From the NCBI GenBank assembly GCA_029706075.1, contig JAINUG010000198.1, positions 1,102,501-1,166,500 on the forward strand: a stretch of 64,000 nt of DNA, written 5' to 3'. The notes beneath the pieces were generated by a model, which was not told where the DNA came from, did not search any database, and saw only the letters and a list, made by a program, of their open reading frames with translations. Below, piece by piece: positions 1-11,400 of this stretch. The stretch is from Aldrovandia affinis (Eukaryota; Chordata; Actinopteri; Notacanthiformes; Halosauridae). Made by a program: the position numbers and the translations under genes. Position 1 is the first letter of the stretch. Each line of letters starts with the position of its first letter.

Positions 1-844
1 GCCGTGGCCGGCAGCCGAACTGGGCGGTGCATAATTTTCTATAGTGTGGCCCAGGGAGGGACATCCATGTCTTATCGTACACACCGGTGACCTCCTCTGG
101 TCATTCGAGTTCCCGTACAAGCTTGCCTGCACAAGCTACACATGAGGTGACCTACTCTGACTCAGCATCCAGGCGAGCTTCACTGGTTCACTGTGCAAAG
201 TGAATAGAAGCAGCGACTGACATCGGGGGGGGGCGGGTCTAACACCGGGGCGGGTCTAACACCGGTGGTACCCAGAACACCCAGAATTCCTTGAATTCCC
301 TGAAAATGAACATTGGTGGGCTAGAGACTGCTGTTTTAGACTAGAGACTATCACCACAGTTCCGTTGCAATTTGCATTTTGCACTACCTGCTCTTAACTC
401 TAACTTATTATCTTATTTTGTATATAAATGTATATTGGTGCCGTTGTGTTTAATATATGTTCCCTTATTGATCTTACATCACACGCTTTCAGAAAGGAGA
501 GCGTGTGTGCTTCCACGAGCTCTCTCCCGAATTGATCAGAGGAGGCTGCAGCAATTTGGGCAGGAACACACAATATGGGCATTCCAATTTGGCAATTACA
601 AAAATAGTTTAAGTGATGTCAGTGCACTGAACCGCTTCAACCGACTACTTTCTTAAAAACAGTAATGTGATGGAAATCTGATTTCTCCGAGACTGACTGG
701 TACAAGGATTCAGTATATTGGAGCCCATTCCTCTTAGGGTGTATGAGCTATTGAGCTGGGCAGGGCCCAAGGCCCCTTCTGCTGTGGAAAAGCTGCAGCT
801 GGATTAGACCAGGCTACCTAGGCGATATAACAAATACAAGTACC
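1..844. other. Unassigned noncoding DNA
   Basis: No gene or recognisable repeat seen. A G-rich stretch near 222-262 holds two direct copies of a short unit reading cgggtctaacaccgg. The short open frames here have no recognisable protein features and look like chance. Confidence 0.5.
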
Positions 845-1120
845 ATTACATCATTTAGCAGACACTTTTATCCAGAGTGGCTTTCTGTAAGTGCATTCCT
901 CTAAGGGGGTGAGACAGCATATCACATTAAAAGTTGGTACAACTTTTCTACAAAAATAGCTGCTAGCAGCACAAACAGAGCTACTAGGGAAAAGGGAAAA
1001 AGTTAAGTGCTTTTTTTTTTGGAGGGTTGGGATTAAAAGTGTCCTATACGCTCCGTGTTGGGGATGTGCTAGGGGGAAGGATGGAAGTGGGGGAGTCAAG
1101 GTGAAGTCTGTATAGGTGCT
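845..1120 (-). repeat. Dispersed retroelement tail, minus strand
   Basis: It begins with catttagcagacacttttatcc, the reverse complement of the common fish SINE/LINE tail. It continues into aagtgcattc-type sequence also seen at 50095-50300 in the same order. Family not named; probably a LINE- or SINE-derived 3' end. An A-run on the minus strand (T-run at about 1011-1020) lies inside. Confidence 0.5.
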
Positions 1121-2186
1121 ATGGCTTGCTCTCTTTCTGATTTGTTAACTGGGCTGTTTTTTCGGGCAGAGGAACGATTTCAGCCTTGCGATGAGAGAGC
1201 TCAGGAGACACCGAGCAACAGAGTGCCTCTGCAGTCGACACCGCGACTGTGTTAATAGACAAATCTATCCGGCGTGCCTCGGTGGAAGGGAACAGTCCTC
1301 ACCCTCAGGCATAGAAGGCTCTGGTGAAACCATAATCTCCCACAGAAAAAGTGGTTTTCCTTTTAGACGTTGGGGGGTGGACACATTCACGCGGACGTCA
1401 GATCGCTTAAAAGAAAATAAATCTTATTAGACACTCATTTTTCGGAGTCGCTTGACGAGCAAAACAAACTGTCAAGGAGGAGGAGGTTAAATACTATTAA
1501 TCCGTAAGCATCAGGTTTATGTATTTAGGCTGTCAATTACGCTTAATGACGTGGATTTTAGTGACATTAATTCCATTACGTGTTAAGAAATGAAACCCGC
1601 TCTATTTAGTCTGTGATGGTTGGAAATTAGTTATGCCATTTTTATGTCAGATCCTAATAGTCTTGATCATGGACTAAAGGTAAAGAACTGACTTTGGGAA
1701 ATATTTTAGCATATTCCTTGCCACTGTATTCACAACTGATGTATCATGTACTACAGTATTGCTCCAGTGGCTGACAATCATAGGCTGTGGAACACATTTG
1801 TGATAAGTTTAAACTAAATCCCCCCCCCCCCACCCCCAAAAGGCCTACTTGTGCTGACTGAATGAGTGAAACACACTATACACATGACTCTGCAAATATA
1901 GAGAACATTTTAATAATAAAACATAACAATATACAGGTGAACCTCAGGGATCTGAATTTTGGAGTTCCGGACTGACCGGTTAATCAAATGCGGTATCAAC
2001 CTGCAAGTAGAATTTGCAATTATGTCTTATCAACATCAAGCTTTTTTCCACTGGTGCAAAAATATGAGCATTAAATCGTAACACTATTGCTAAAGAGTGT
2101 GGGAAAATCAACTGTGGTTTATATAAAGGTGGGCCAGAACAAAATCAAGCAGTTCACACCGGTGTGTATTTCCATTCCATTCATAC
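1121..2186. other. Unassigned noncoding DNA
   Basis: Nothing recognisable. A C-homopolymer sits near 1820-1831. Short open frames look like chance. Confidence 0.45.
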
Positions 2187-2217
2187 CATTGCTCTACCAA
2201 CTGAGCCACACAGAACC
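2187..2217 (-). repeat. Fragment of SINE family B (tRNA-like head only)
   Basis: The run gctctaccaactgagccaca followed by cagaacca matches the 5' head of the SINEs at 57050, 59317 and 61482. Only the A-box part remains. Confidence 0.5.
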
Positions 2218-3341
2218 ATGTATGAATGCGTTTGGTCAAGGTTGGGCCAGTGCGTCAAGTTTATGGTGAAACACTATTTCATAATCAAAGATAAGGTTCA
2301 GAGAGGACAGCCGTATTTGGTTGAACCAACTAGTTAGTTAGCAGGACTAGTTAGGAAACTCTTTGCAAAAAACAAAGTTAACCATAGTTCATCCCTGTAT
2401 GACTAATGCTATTATATACTCTGTAAATAATTTATGAAAACTAAATGATGTAGCTTTCCTAGCTAGCCAGCACATCCAAAGTTAGCTATCTAGCTAACAC
2501 ACAATAAGTCAACCAGTTCAGAAAGAAGCTAGCTTGCTACTGTTACAGTGAAAAAGGTCCCTTATTACCATCAATTTTGCTAGCTTCACAACCAAGGTTC
2601 ACAACCAAGGTCACAGCAAGGTCGGATTTACAATTGGTCAAGTATATTAACTATAATCTAGCTAGCTAGTTCAATTCACCATTGCAGTTTTATTTCTCCT
2701 ACCAGCCTGGCCAGAATTTGTAAACAATGTAGGCCTATGGTCAAAAAGACACAGGAAAGTTTTGCATTAAATTCTTTCAATGTTTCTCACACTTTGTTTG
2801 AAACCAGTGTCTCAGCAGATGAGCCAGTTTCTGCAGTGTCAACCTTTCAATTATGTCATCCAAAACCACTCACAGCACACGCCCCCTCCCCACTGTTTTG
2901 TCAGGACTGAATAAATTCAACACCTACAGAATGTGTGTTCCTTAATCAGCTAACCAACAAGCTCAGCATGATTGAGGACAGCTAAGCTAACTACGAGCAA
3001 ATATTACACAAATGGGTATGCATGGTCTCAACAAAATAACATTGGGTAACTAGCTAGCTAGTACTACATTAGTTTGCCAATTCGATTGGTGAGAACATTC
3101 AAAATTAACTAGCATTGGTTTAGCAAGAAACGTCAAAAGAATGTTACACAAATGCACAGCTATACCATGATAGAAAGCTAGCTGGGCTATATATGTTAGG
3201 AGTAGTTAGCACTAGCCAAACAAATCATTTTCAGAAACACAACATTTCTGTGGTTCTCAATAACTGGTAGGTTGACAGTTTAAATGTACCTAGCTATTTA
3301 TATTAGCGTGTTCTTCTAGCTACATTTAAAAAAGTTTTTTA
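2218..3341. other. AT-rich DNA dense in AGCTAG motifs
   Basis: Nothing gene-like. The palindromic words AGCTAG, GCTAGC and TTAGCT recur many times between about 2320 and 3310 (for example near 2459, 2490, 2659, 3053 and 3176). This is low-complexity word bias, not a tandem repeat with a fixed period. Confidence 0.45.
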
Positions 3342-3516
3342 GGCATTTAGCAGACGCTCTTATCCAGTGCGACTTACACAGTTTACATACAATCCATTTA
3401 TACAGCTGGAGATTTTACTGAAGCAATGCAGGTTAAGTACCTTGCTCAAGGGTACAACAGCAGTGCCCCACCTGGGTATTGAACCTGCAAGCCCAGCTCA
3501 CTAACCATTACACTAC
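3342..3516 (-). repeat. tRNA-derived SINE, family A, minus strand
   Basis: Read on the minus strand, a tRNA-like head (tagtgtaatggttag type A box; B box GGTTCAATACC at 3475-3485) is followed by cccttgagcaaggtacttaacc. It ends in the tail gcgtctgctaaatgcc. The same order is seen in the + strand copies at 5081 and 33175. Confidence 0.8.
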
Positions 3517-5073
3517 ACATATTTTGCTAAAATGCAGATGTTCGACATACAATGTTTCACGTGAACAAGCTAGCAAACATAAGCTAACATAAGACCCACA
3601 AACCTTTTTTTGACCCTCAAGATGGCCGTGGCAATTTTATTATTACATAATTGCTTTTATAATTGAGTTTACATAATTGAGATTATAGAGTCTCAAGACT
3701 CTAGGCTAAAGTAGATTTATTATTATATATATTTTTGCTTTTCACTTGCTGTCTAACTAGCTGAGGTCCAAAAGTAGTTCAGGTCATGGCCTGGGTGGCT
3801 ACCCATTACACAGCCCATGCTGACAATGTGTTCTCATGATTTAATTATGGCTAAGGTTCTGTGTCAAATGTAATCCCTTTCTTTACAATAGAAAATTATG
3901 GACTTGCCTCTATAATTGGTGTGATTAGACCTGTGACATAACGGGGTAAGTTGATGAACTCAAGGAATAAGCCTATACATTGATTGCTTATTCACACAAC
4001 TTAAGTAAAATGTGATATTGCGTTTTTTACCCCAATAATCATCAAAGACACGAAATAACTAATGACCAAAGAAAAGAATGCTCAATATCTTAATGAACTG
4101 CTGTCGATGACATATGTGGTTTTCCATTTTTCTTTCTTTTTAGTACAAATAACTCAGAGTCAAATAGCAGTCCAGAGTCTCCAGATAAACAGAACACTGA
4201 TCATCCCCTTTAGCTTTGATGCCGTATCCCTTTATTTCTCATCATTATGAATGACATTGCATTATTCACCAGCTCTGTAACACAGCCAGGATTATGTGGG
4301 GTTTATTTCCACAACTCTTGGTTGTATTTCCTGGGCATAATGAGGATAACCCAAAGCGATAACTGCAAATGCTATGCACATGAGAAAACTGGAAAGCCAC
4401 AAAATTCCTACACATAATTCCTTGGTGACGATTCAGGTTTGACAATTTTACATTTTCATGCCGGTGGAACCATGGAGAGACGCTTTAACCCTAATATATT
4501 TCTTCTGGGCTACGGGATTCAAGATTTTATTTTCTGCTCACGTCCATGATTAGGTGACTGATAGAAGAGATGGGGGGGGGGGGAGTCTGGCAGTAAGGCA
4601 CAAATGCACCCTGTTTATTCAACGTGTGCTCTATTGCCCCTGAACAGAATAGCAAACATATCGGTGGATGAGCAGAAATGCCTCGTTTACCTTGGCTGTT
4701 CAAATCCAGTCCACTGACTGAAATTATAGGAGCTTTTGAACTGACACTTTCAGTAGCATTTTGACTGCATGTATACGTTTAATACCAAATGCTATTAACC
4801 TAGATATTTTAGATGCATATCGAAACCTTCAATATGCACATTTTCAAATGCTAATAATGTTTTCTGGACGTTTCGTGGTACTTTAGTATTAATTTACTGT
4901 TCCATATTTTCTACGCCATCTCTCTTAAGTTTGTTAGTGGTCATCCTTCAACACACAATCATCCACACGCATGCTCCAATTTTAAAATTCAGCAGCAGAG
5001 AGAGTATAAATCTGGACTTGCATAAGAAGACCTTCCTAATAGTGTTCACTGTGCTCATCATTCATCTCTCTAG
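3517..5073. other. Unassigned AT-rich noncoding DNA
   Basis: No gene or classified repeat seen. A G-homopolymer of about 13 bases lies at about 4571-4583. Several stretches, such as 4440-4860, are complex sequence without repeats, but nothing supports a function. Confidence 0.45.
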
Positions 5074-5080
5074 TGCATGG

Positions 5081-5317
5081 CTGGCAGTATAGTGTAACGG
5101 TTAGGGAGCTGGGCTTGTAACTCAGAGGTTGCAGGTTCAATTCCCAGGTGGGGCACTGCTGTTGCACTGCTGTTGTGCCCTTGAGCAAGGTACTTAACCT
5201 GAATTGCTTCAGTAAAAATATCCAGCTGTATAAATGGATTATATGTAAAGAAATGTGAACTGTGTAAGTTGCTCTGGATAAGAGCGTCTGCTAAAATGTA
5301 AAATGTAAAATGTAAAA
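5081..5317 (+). repeat. tRNA-derived SINE, family A, with target-site duplication
   Basis: Full-length copy. The Pol III A-box region tagtgtaacggttagggagc is followed by B box GGTTCAATTCC, then the body with ttgagcaaggtacttaacc and the tail ctctggataagagcgtctgc plus repeated aaaatgt units. It is flanked by the 7-bp direct repeat tgcatgg (5074-5080 and 5318-5324), the mark of target-primed insertion. A short duplication of gcactgctgttg lies inside. Confidence 0.85.
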
Positions 5318-5324
5318 TGCATGG

Positions 5325-6924
5325 TTTGGAAACACAACAGTACATCCAAGGTCTCATGTTGTTTTATTGAATATACATCAAAATGTTGATAAATCCCCCC
5401 CCCCACCCAGTGTCTCCCACATAAATAAACATTAAAATATGTTATAGCAATGTAAAATATTACAATTCAACAGGTTTGGTTTTCCTCAATATTCAGTCAT
5501 GGTGTTATAAGAAAATCAATATGCTGACATGCCTTTACTGAAAGAATTGTGATGCTCCACCACATGGGAATATCCATCCCAACTCAAAAGGAACTTGTGA
5601 TGCTGTGACACCACGTAATATTGATGTTCTTCTTGACATGGTGAAAAAAAGCATAGAACACAGTCACGGCGGTTAATGGAATATGCACTAGCCGAACTGA
5701 TCTTTGATCACACATCCATCTCACACGCCTACAGGAATGGAATATACTGCAATGTATTGTAAATATGTATACTGTTTGGAAAATATAATGATAAATATAT
5801 TTCAAAGCCATGTATTGAAAAATATAATAATTAAATATCTGAAAGCCACAGTTGTTTCTATTTTTGCCCATAGATTGTGAAGTGTTGCAATATCTGATAT
5901 TGACAATATATTTTATTTCAAAATATTTCAATACATTTCATTTCCATAAGAGGTTATAGACTTACCAGCCCACTTGCGCAACGTTAGCTAGTACCAAATT
6001 AACTTGTTAAATGTGTTCACATTTGTCACAGTTTAAGCATGAGAACCCCCTGTGATAACATACATCCCATAATATTGCCAGTAATGATGATTTCAATGAA
6101 AGAGTTATTTTTATTGTGGAAAGGTGAAGTATGAAACCAGGCAGCAGCAATATGATATTAACGCATATTTGGGGACAAGCTACAGTTCATGTGCATCCCG
6201 GCAGGCTCTTTAATAGTAAGGTTCCTGATAATATGCCTCTTGAATATTAACATGGCGCTATAGGCTTTGCTATTTTATTTCTTGCTTGTACCATGCTACC
6301 AAAGATAGCGATGAACTTCTACAAGAGCTAATTATTTGCTTTCCTGCACTTAGCACTGGTCATGGAATCCACCCTTTAACGTGTTTACTTCCAGCTTGCA
6401 TTTAAGACATTTACCTGCAAGAATGATTTATTTAGCACATACACATCACTATCAAGTGATAAAAGATATAATTGTGGTACAGTGTCATTATGTGTTAGAA
6501 ATCAAACATTGTTTAGATGCATCTTGAGAGTCTTATTTCGGTCATGTGTTGCTAAGGTAACCACAAAATATTATTGATGATACGATTGGAGAAAAGCACT
6601 TCTGAGGTGCTCTGTCATTTAACCTGTATTTTTAGTGACCGCAGATTTTTTTTGTTGATGAGTTTAATTGTTTTTCTGATTTACGGTGCCTGTGTCCAAT
6701 ATACGATCAGCTAATTGGGTACAACCTTTTCTGCAACAAAAGACAGTTGCAATGTCCCTGGGGTCCTAAAATAAGAATCAAATCACGTAGACTTTTGTTG
6801 CAGTTTTTCATTGGTTTTGCTTTAAAGAGGTGCCATGCTCATGCCAGGGAAAAATAATGTTTTAGAAACTCCAATTTGAATAATATGAGTTACAGTACTA
6901 TTACTGACCCTTATGAAATTGCCA
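5325..6924. other. Unassigned AT-rich noncoding DNA
   Basis: Nothing recognisable. A C-run lies at about 5395-5404. 5740-5940 is strongly AT-rich with scattered atattt words. The 115-residue minus-strand frame at 5584-5931 is low-complexity and judged to be chance. Confidence 0.4.
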
Positions 6925-7690
6925 ATTAATTCAACGTTTTTTCCTTTGTAAATGCCGGTCCATCACTGACAGCTCAGATACCAGATATCCCAATGAATTA
7001 TCCTGACATTCAAGTAATGTCTAACAATTCATTTATATTTAATCCCATTAATGAAGTTTGAGCTTGAAGACATTATCTCTAAGCTCAAACCAACTGGTGC
7101 TGGCCATGATGACATTAAAACCAGTGTGTTAAAAAATGCTTCCCAGCAATTATGAGTCCATTGCTACATATATTAAACACATTTTTACAAACTGGTGCAG
7201 TCCCTGATACATTAAACGGGCCAAAGTAATTCCTCTGTTTAAAGCAAATGATTCATCTGTCTTCTTCAATTACAGACCAATTTTCATTCTCCCCTGCTTA
7301 TCCAAAGTGTTATAAAAAGCTGTCTAAAATAGACTAATGAGCTTCTTTACTAGTAATAGCTCAATTTACTCTTCTCAGTAAGAGTTTAGAGAAAATAACT
7401 CAACCTCCATGGCACTCATATACCTAACTGATAGTATATCTAAAGTGTTTGACAACAATGAATTTCCCATTGGAGTTTTTATGGACTTAAGGCCTTTGAG
7501 ACTGTCGACCATGAAATATTACTGAACAAATTACAATGCTATGGGATTGTTGGCAATACACTTAAATGGTTTAGAAGCTATCTGTAAAACAGAAAACAGC
7601 ATGTTTTTTGGACTGGAACAGACTATTTGTATGAATATTACGTGCTGAGTTCCCCAAGGATCCATATTTGGACCATTGCTCTTAATGTAT
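6925..7690 (+). pseudogene. LINE reverse transcriptase, N-terminal half (CR1/L2-like), degenerate
   Basis: Conceptual translation, with frame changes, shows the run-up to a non-LTR reverse transcriptase. About 6950-7000 gives an FNVFFVNAGP-type segment, 7245-7310 a FNYRP...LPCLSKV segment, 7489-7512 KAFETVDH (motif A region), then the segment that precedes the catalytic aspartates. The order and words fit Jockey-superfamily LINEs (CR1, L2, Rex1 types). Several stops and frameshifts make it dead. The coding sense breaks at 7690 and resumes at 11777 beyond two nested insertions, so both parts are one element. The 5' end is not located. Confidence 0.75.
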
Positions 7691-7804
7691 TGTGGTGTCC
7701 CCGGGGGTTGGGTGACACGCACAGACCTTGCACAGAGGAGGCAGTATTCAAAAACAAAACAATGATTTATTCATCTAACTCTTGACAACACAAAACAAAG
7801 GGTG

Positions 7805-8848
7805 TGTTACGTTCTGAGTGTCTGTTCGGTTTGTTTTGTACTTTGTTTATTTATCATTCTTCGAGTACTGTTATGTTCTGAGTGTCTGTTCGGTTTGTTT
7901 TTGTACTTCGTTTATTTATCTTTCTTTGAGTCATGTTTCTGTCACGTTCTGTTCCCCGTCTGTTATTGTTCCTGTTCCAGATCCACTCCTTGTCTTTGTC
8001 TTTTGCACTTCGGGAAATGTTTGGGTTTTTTCCTTCTTCGCTTATTATCTCGTTTTCTTCCTTCTTACTTTCTAGATTGCACTTTGTATATATTAGTTAG
8101 ATGTATATAGTACTAACCAACTAATCTACTAACATTAGGGATTTAGATTAAGTTACTAACACTACTAATCACTAATTATCTCACGCTTCTGACTATCGCT
8201 GTCTTTCTCGCTTATTATCGTATCCCTGTTAGCTTTTCACTTTCCCTTTCATTCGCATGCAGATTCTCTCTATGCATTCCTCCCCTTCTAACTATGCACG
8301 TGTCTGCCTGTTCTTCCAGGTCGTTTATTGTCTATGTGTCTGTCATTCCCAGTCCGTGTCTTTCGTTTCCCCTCGTTATTCTATTAGCGAATTCCCTCGT
8401 TATTAGATTAACGATTCCCATTGTTTTCACCTGTGTTCCTCCCCTCTCTCCTCCCAGTCACACCTGAGTCCTATTGTGTTTTCCTTCCCTGCCTGTATAT
8501 TAGTTCAGTGTTCATGTTCGTTCCTTGTATATCTGTTCTGTGTTCATGTTCTTTCCCGGGTCAGTATTGATTAAATTTTCCCTGAGCCTACCTTTCCGAA
8601 GCCAGAGTAATTTGTATTTCCCGAGACTATCCTTCTTGTTACGACTCCGAGCCTGCCTAGTGATTTTGATTGTTTGCCCTTCTGCCTTCTTGATATCGAC
8701 CTTTTGACTGCCTGATTATCGACTTCTCTCTGCCTCGTGTTTTTGTACCTCCGATTCTCTGATTCCTGGTTTTGACCCCTGCCTGCTAATAAACTACTCT
8801 TTTGCCATATCCCTGATCTGCGTCTGGGTCCTTATCACGGTCGTCACA
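7805..8848 (+). repeat. 5' LTR of the gag-only element
   Basis: It starts TGTTACGTTC and ends CGGTCGTCACA. Its first 128 bp are two tandem units of 64 bp (7805 and 7869), each starting tgtta(c/t)gttctgag; the second is preceded by gagtac, much like the gaggtac that precedes the 3' LTR. AATAAA near 8789 lies about 55 bp from the LTR end and fits a polyadenylation signal. No classic tRNA-type TGG primer site follows; the interior starts GAACGTACTGACC. Confidence 0.9.
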
Positions 8849-8864
8849 GAACGTACTGACCAGG

Positions 8865-10126
8865 ATGGACCCAGCAGATCCAGACCAGCTCCGCTTCGCC
8901 CTCGAGCAGCAAGGTGCCGTGCTCGGACGGCACCAGGACCATCTGGAGAGGGTGACTGAACATCTGCAGTTTCTCACCTCCGGTTTGGCGGAGCTTACCC
9001 TTACGCTGCGAGCTCCGGTTCGTAACCCCGCACCTCAGCATGCCGCTGCGCCACCTCTACCCGAGTCTTCCTCTGCGCCGGTGCGCGAACCACGTCTGCC
9101 TCCTCCTGAGAGGTACGCAGGTGAACCGGGGGGTTGTCGTGCGTTCCTGACGCAGTGCCAGCTTATCTTCCAACTACAGCCATCCACGTTTCCCAGCGAG
9201 ATATCCCGGGTCGCCTACGTCATCACTCAACTGACCGGTCGTGCCAAGTCCTGGGCTACCACCGCGTGGGAGGGCTCTCTCCCCTGCTGTCAGGGTTTTG
9301 ACCAGTTTTCCGAGGAGATGAGGAGGGTCTTCGATCGGTCCAAACAGGGTCACGAAGCTGCTCGGGAGATGCTCTACCTACGCCAGGAGGGAAGGTCGGT
9401 GTCGGACTACGCCATCCAGTTCCAGACACTGGCTAACTCTTGTGGCTGGGATAAGAAGGCTCTGTACGACGCATTCATTTTTGGGCTGTCCGAACGTCTC
9501 AAGGACGAGATTCTTACCCGTGATCTCCTGAGTCTTTCGATGACCTCGTCAGCCTGGCCATCCGTGTTGACTCCAGGGTCCAGGAGCGTCGCCGATTCCG
9601 TAGCTCCGGGGTCGTTCCAGGACCGGAGGCGGTCGGATTCAGGTCACCTGACAGATCCAACTGTTATCCCAGAGCTGTTCCCGCATCCTTTCCCGATCCA
9701 GAACCTATGCAGCTGGACCGTGCTCGTCTTCCCCGTCAGGAGCGTGACCGCAGGATGGCGACTAAGTCCTGTCTCTACTGCGGTCAATCAGGGCACTTAA
9801 TTTCCAACTGCCCAGTAAAGGGCCAACGCCCGCTAGTTAAGCGAGGAGCACTAGTGGGTGTTATTCCGATTGAACGCTCCGAAACAACGGACCTGCCTCT
9901 GGCGAGTGTGCCACTCCCCCCGGTTCCCCTGTCCCCTATGTCCCGTGCCAGCCTCCTGCTTGTTCCCCCTTCTCCCCTGTTGCATCCCTTCTTCTGTTCC
10001 GAGTTCTGTTTCCGAGTTCCCTTCCCCTGTTTTCCGAGATATTCTTGCCTGTCTGAGATCCTGTCCCGTGTTTTGCTCCTTGCCTGTCTGAGATCCTGTC
10101 CCGTGTTTTGCTCCTTGCCTGTCTGA
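8865..10126 (+). pseudogene. Gag polyprotein of the LTR element, frameshifted
   Basis: Structural Gag of a Ty3/gypsy-type element, which would assemble particles and package element RNA. The start ATG at 8865 lies 16 bp after the LTR; the protein opens MDPADPDQL. Residues about 5-45 could form a coiled coil. Residues about 75-240 resemble the capsid-like retrotransposon Gag domain (PPERYAGEP, then TQCQLIFQLQ and AKSWATTAW). Near 9520-9530 one base appears to be missing, so the first frame runs on to 9800 with unrelated sequence. The homologous frame continues separately and holds a CX2CX4HX4C zinc knuckle at about 9770-9811. This frame stays open to 10126, but its last part is the translated 35-bp repeat and is probably not protein. 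No protease motif follows. Confidence 0.85.
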
Positions 10127-10219
10127 GATCCTGTCCCGTGTTTTGCTCCTTGCCTGTCTGAGATCCCGTCCCGTGTTTCGACCCTTGCCTGCCTGAGTTC
10201 CCTCCGCCGAGCCTATTCC
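10045..10219 (+). repeat. 35-bp tandem repeat inside the LTR element
   Basis: The unit starts ttgcctgtctgagatcctgt and recurs at 10045, 10080, 10115, 10150 and 10185, the last one diverged. It follows the gag stop region and takes the place where pol would begin. The first three units are almost identical. Confidence 0.9.
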
Positions 10220-10322
10220 TGACCTGTAAGATCCCACCCTGTGTTTTGCCCCTTGTCTGCCTGGCTTTCCCCCATCTGTATCCTGGTCTGTCTGCTTTTC
10301 TGTCTGTGTGCCTTTTCTGGTT

Positions 10323-10357
10323 GAAACGCCAAGAGGCGTTTCTTAGGGAGGAGGTAC
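10323..10357 (+). promoter_or_regulatory. Hairpin and polypurine tract before the 3' LTR
   Basis: A perfect 8-bp stem gaaacgcc/ggcgtttc with loop aaga (10323-10342) is followed by the purine run agggaggaggtac (10345-10357) abutting the LTR. The purine run would prime plus-strand DNA synthesis. Confidence 0.8.
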
Positions 10358-11400
10358 TGTTACGTTCTGAGTGTCTGTTCGGTTTGTTTTGTACTTTGTT
10401 TATTTATCATTCTTCGAGTACTGTTATGTTCTGAGTGTCTGTTCGGTTTGTTTTTGTACTTCGTTTATTTATCTTTCTTTGAGTCATGTTTCTGTCACGT
10501 TCTGTTCCCCGTCTGTTATTGTTCCTGTTCCAGATCCACTCCTTGTCTTTGTCTTTTGCACTTCGGGAAATGTTTGGGTTTTTCCTTCTTCGCTTATTAT
10601 CTCGTTTTCTTCCTTCTTACTTTCTAGATTGCACTTTGTATATATTAGTTAGATGTATATAGTACTAACCAACTAATCTACTAACATTAGGGATTTAGAT
10701 TAAGTTACTAACACTACTAATCACTAATTATCTCACGCTTCTGACTATCGCTGTCTTTCTCGCTTATTATCGTATCCCTGTTAGCTTTTCACTTTCCCTT
10801 TCATTCGCACGCAGATTCTCTCTATGCATTCCTCCCCTTCTAACTATGCACGTGTCTGCCTGTTCTTCCAGGTCGTTTATTGTCTATGTGTCTGTCATTC
10901 CCAGTCCGTGTCTTTCGTTTCCCCTCGTTATTCTATTAGCGAATTCCCTCGTTATTAGATTAACGATTCCCATTGTTTTCACCTGTGTTCCTCCCCTCTC
11001 TCCTCCCAGTCACACCTGAGTCCTATTGTGTTTTCCTTCCCTGCCTGTGTATTAGTTCAGTGTTCATGTTTGTTCCTTGTATATCTGTTCTGTGTTCATG
11101 TTCTTTCCCGGGTCAGTATTGATTCAATTTTCCCTGAGCCTACCTTTCCGAAGCCAGAGTAATTTGTATTTCCCGAGACTATCCTTCTTGTTACGACTCC
11201 GAGCCTGCCTAGTGATTTTGATTGTTTGCCCTTCTGCCTTCTTGATATCGACCTTTTGACTGCCTGATTATCGACTTCTCTCTGCCTCGTGTTTTTGTAC
11301 CTCCGATTCTCTGATTCCTGGTTTTGACCCCTACCTGCTAATAAACTACTCTTTTGCCATATCCCTGATCTGCGTCTGGGTCCTTATCACGGTCGTCACA
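10358..11400 (+). repeat. 3' LTR of the gag-only element
   Basis: 1043 bp, nearly identical to the 5' LTR: a few substitutions (for example at 10810, 11049, 11071, 11125) and one T fewer in a T-run. It has the same 64-bp tandem units at the start and ends GTCACA directly before the gggtg duplication. Confidence 0.92.

Larger units (their letters stand above)
7805..11400 (+). mobile_element. Gag-only Ty3/gypsy-type LTR retrotransposon, 3596 bp
   Basis: Complete element. The 5' LTR is 7805-8848, the internal part 8849-10357 and the 3' LTR 10358-11400. It is flanked by the 5-bp duplication gggtg (7800-7804 and 11401-11405). The LTRs start TGTTACG, end GTCACA and differ at about seven positions in 1043, so insertion is recent. 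The 1.5-kb interior encodes only a Gag-like protein; no protease, reverse transcriptase, RNase H or integrase is visible. It must depend on enzymes from a related full element. It sits inside the solo LTR above. Confidence 0.92.

Noticed and set aside
7802-8110. Phe/Leu/Ser-rich frames in the LTRs (7802-8110, 10371-10652)
   Set aside because: They fall in T-rich LTR sequence with no known motifs; chance frames.
10045-10219. CRISPR-like array
   Set aside because: Units are contiguous with no unique spacers, and the context is a eukaryotic LTR element.
9851-10237. 128-codon minus-strand frame with Gly/Arg/Gln repeats
   Set aside because: Antisense shadow of the 35-bp repeat and gag end.
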